In this document: piece by piece, positions 6,090-7,377 of the stretch
Position numbering within the stretch: position 1 is the stretch's first letter
Layout of the letters: the number at the start of each line of letters is the position of its first letter
Source: an uncultured Ignavibacteria bacterium
Lineage (GTDB): Bacteria; Bacteroidota; Ignavibacteria; SZUA-365
Assembly (NCBI GenBank): GCA_913060595.1
Contig: CAJXSA010000187.1
Location: 1-7,377, forward strand
Length of the DNA: 7,377 nucleotides
Direction: 5' to 3'
Position numbers and translations under genes: made by a program
The notes under the pieces: model-generated
Database searches by the model: none
What the model saw: the letters and a program-made list of their open reading frames with translations, nothing else
Told to the model about the DNA's origin: nothing

Positions 6090-6845
6090 ATGCTGACACC
6101 GCATGAGAATCCTCTCGACCGCGCCGTCGCCCTGATCCGGAATGCCGGTCATGTCATCGCCTTCACCGGGGCCGGAATATCCGTTGAAAGCGGCATCCCG
6201 GCGTTCCGCGGCGAGGAGGGACTGTGGAAGCGCTACGACCCCCGCTGCCTGGAAATCGATTACTTTCACAGCCATGCCGGCGAAGCCTGGCGGGTCATCC
6301 GGGAAATCTTCTACGATTTTTTCACCGGCGCGAAGCCCAACGCCGCGCATCGCGCGCTGGCGGATCTCGAAGCGCACGGGCGGCTCCGCGCGGTGATCAC
6401 GCAGAACATCGACAATCTGCACCAGGAAGCGGGCAGCCGCGTCGTGCACGAATTTCACGGCAATTCACAGGTGCTGCTCTGCCTGCGATGCGGGCAGCGC
6501 GTCCCGGCGCGTGCGGTCGATCTCACGCAGCTGCCACCGCTGTGCTCCTGCGGGGGCATGTACAAACCTGATTTCGTTTTTTTCGGGGAGATGATACCGG
6601 AGAAGGCGCGGGCGGCGTCTTTCCTCGAAGCGGAGCGCGCGGATGTCCTTCTGCTCGTCGGCACAACGGGCGAAGTCATGCCGGCGAATCTCGTACCGGA
6701 AAGTGCAAAACGGCACGGCGCCGCGGTTATCGAGATCAATACAGCGCCCTCGCTGCACACCCCCCGCGTGACAGATATTTATCTCGAAGGAAAGGCCACC
6801 GAGGTGATGCAGGCATTGCGGGACGCGGTCCTCGCGCAGAAATGA
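6090..6845 (+). CDS. cobB: Sir2-family NAD-dependent protein deacylase (sirtuin)
   Basis: This encodes a 251-residue cytoplasmic enzyme of normal length for a bacterial sirtuin. It removes acyl groups from lysines, consuming NAD+ and giving nicotinamide and O-acyl-ADP-ribose. The NAD site is shown by FTGAGISVESGIPAFRG (~25-41), TQNIDNLH (104-111) and GTTGEVMPAN (191-200). H123 in HEFHG is the expected catalytic base. Zinc ligands are C131/C134 (CLRC) and C152/C154 (LCSC). FGEMIP (165-170) is the usual substrate-side motif. In E. coli CobB a Tyr and Arg (FYNAR) favour succinyl groups. Here the matching stretch is FYDFF, so Tyr 75 is kept but the Arg is not, suggesting plain deacetylase or other acyl preference (inference). 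It starts 8 bases after the response regulator stop, so co-transcription is likely; the ribosome site is weak (TAGG). The symbol follows common usage for bacterial sirtuins. Confidence 0.97.
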   Translation: MLTPHENPLDRAVALIRNAGHVIAFTGAGISVESGIPAFRGEEGLWKRYDPRCLEIDYFHSHAGEAWRVIREIFYDFFTGAKPNAAHRALADLEAHGRLRAVITQNIDNLHQEAGSRVVHEFHGNSQVLLCLRCGQRVPARAVDLTQLPPLCSCGGMYKPDFVFFGEMIPEKARAASFLEAERADVLLLVGTTGEVMPANLVPESAKRHGAAVIEINTAPSLHTPRVTDIYLEGKATEVMQALRDAVLAQK

Positions 6846-6910
6846 CGACGCGACAGGTCAGCGAAGCGCGTAAAACGCCAGCAGAACGCCCAGAAAAACC
6901 AGCAGTCCCC

Positions 6911-6952
6911 AGAGGAAAAGAAACGCCCCGCTCTGCGTGGCAGGCGGGGCGT
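6911..6952 (-). terminator. Rho-independent terminator of ilvE
   Basis: A perfect 9-bp GC-rich stem pairs ACGCCCCGC (6923-6931) with GCGGGGCGT (6944-6952). The 12-base loop can pair further through CTG/CAG. On the - strand the stem is followed by TTTCTTTTCC (left side, 6913-6922). It begins 22 bases past the ilvE stop and is well placed as its terminator. On the + strand, where it lies 78 bases past the sirtuin stop, there is no T-run, so any action on the sirtuin transcript would be weaker. Confidence 0.88.
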
Positions 6953-6974
6953 CGAAAAGCGGTTGCGCGGAAGA

Positions 6975-7377
6975 TCAGGCGGTCACTTCTTCGCCGATTT
7001 CGAAATGCTCGATCCATCCGAAGGGATCGTCGAGCTCGCCGTACTGTATGCCGGTGATGGTGTCGTAGAATTTCTGCGCGACGGGACCGATGACGTTGTT
7101 GTTGATCGTGATCGACTCACCGCGGTACACCAGTTCACCGACAGGGGAAATCACGGCGGCGGTGCCGGTACCGAAGGCTTCCTGCAGTTTCCCGGATCGG
7201 TGCGCGTCCATGATCTCATCGATGGAAATGCCGCGCTCGGAGACCTTCATGCCCCAGTGACGGGCCAGGTGCAGCACGGAGTCACGTGTAATGCCCGGGA
7301 GAATGGATCCCTGGTCCAGCGGCGGCGTGATCAGTTCGTCGTCGATGAGGACAATGATGTTCATGGCGCCGATTTCA
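6975..7377 (-). CDS. ilvE: Branched-chain amino acid aminotransferase, C-terminal part (5' end outside window)
   Basis: The last 134 codons of the gene, including the stop, are visible; the frame stays open to the window edge, so the N-terminal half with the PLP-binding Lys is missing. The enzyme interconverts leucine, isoleucine and valine with their 2-oxo acids, using glutamate/2-oxoglutarate and pyridoxal phosphate (fold type IV). Recognisable motifs are EIGAMNI at the visible start (EVGTMN in most homologues), DDELITPPL, GSILPGITRDSVL, WGMKVSER, EAFGTGTAAVISPVG, IGPVAQKFYD and GIQYG..DPFGWI near the end. This set marks the eukaryote-like (IlvE type II) branch common in Bacteroidota rather than the E. 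coli type. The Met encoded at 7362-7364 is internal, not the start. The gene is convergent with the sirtuin, and no other branched-chain pathway gene is in view. Confidence 0.97.
   Translation of the reverse strand, partial: EIGAMNIIVLIDDELITPPLDQGSILPGITRDSVLHLARHWGMKVSERGISIDEIMDAHRSGKLQEAFGTGTAAVISPVGELVYRGESITINNNVIGPVAQKFYDTITGIQYGELDDPFGWIEHFEIGEEVTA

Noticed and set aside
6842..7057. 71-codon + strand frame overlapping the sirtuin stop by ATGA
   Set aside because: The overlap looks like coupling, but the product is extremely Arg/Lys-rich, reads through the ilvE terminator and is antisense to the intact ilvE end.

Overview
This is a GC-rich chromosomal window of ordinary gene density. 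It most likely comes from the Bacteroidota/Chlorobiota/Ignavibacteriota group. The main evidence is two secreted proteins that end in type IX secretion (T9SS/Por) C-terminal sorting domains, a system confined to that superphylum. The LytS/LytTR two-component pair and the IlvE and sirtuin subtypes also fit. The species cannot be named from the sequence. No rRNA, tRNA, CRISPR array, insertion sequence or phage gene was seen.

Layout from left to right. (1) The 3' end of a + strand secreted protein with propeller-like repeats and a T9SS tail (1-455). (2) A convergent - strand pair of small domain-of-unknown-function genes, DUF2780-like (996-1376) then DUF4332-like (547-951). They share an apparent transcript that ends at a clear intrinsic terminator (492-525). 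(3) A regulatory-looking divergent region (1377-1638) with several inverted repeats. (4) A large + strand VCBS/FG-GAP plus ASPIC/UnbV secreted protein with a T9SS tail (1639-3567). (5) A convergent - strand minimal MotA/TolQ/ExbB-like membrane protein (3595-3972). (6) A + strand three-gene run: a LytS-type membrane histidine kinase (4253-5359), a LytTR response regulator overlapping it by one base (5359-6081), and a Sir2-family NAD-dependent deacylase 8 bases further on (6090-6845). (7) A convergent - strand ilvE, truncated by the window edge (6975-7377), with its own intrinsic terminator (6911-6952).

How the genes relate. The kinase and regulator form a complete signalling pair whose reading frames are translationally coupled. 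The sirtuin is probably co-transcribed with them, and the ExbB-like gene is divergent from the kinase across an intergenic region that carries a perfect 12-base palindrome. The two T9SS cargo proteins have very similar tails and presumably use the same secretion machinery, which is encoded elsewhere. Nothing here is clearly a new system. The items most worth a second look are the reduced ExbB-like protein without a visible ExbD partner, the sirtuin attached to a LytS/LytTR pair, and the inverted repeats in the two divergent intergenic regions.
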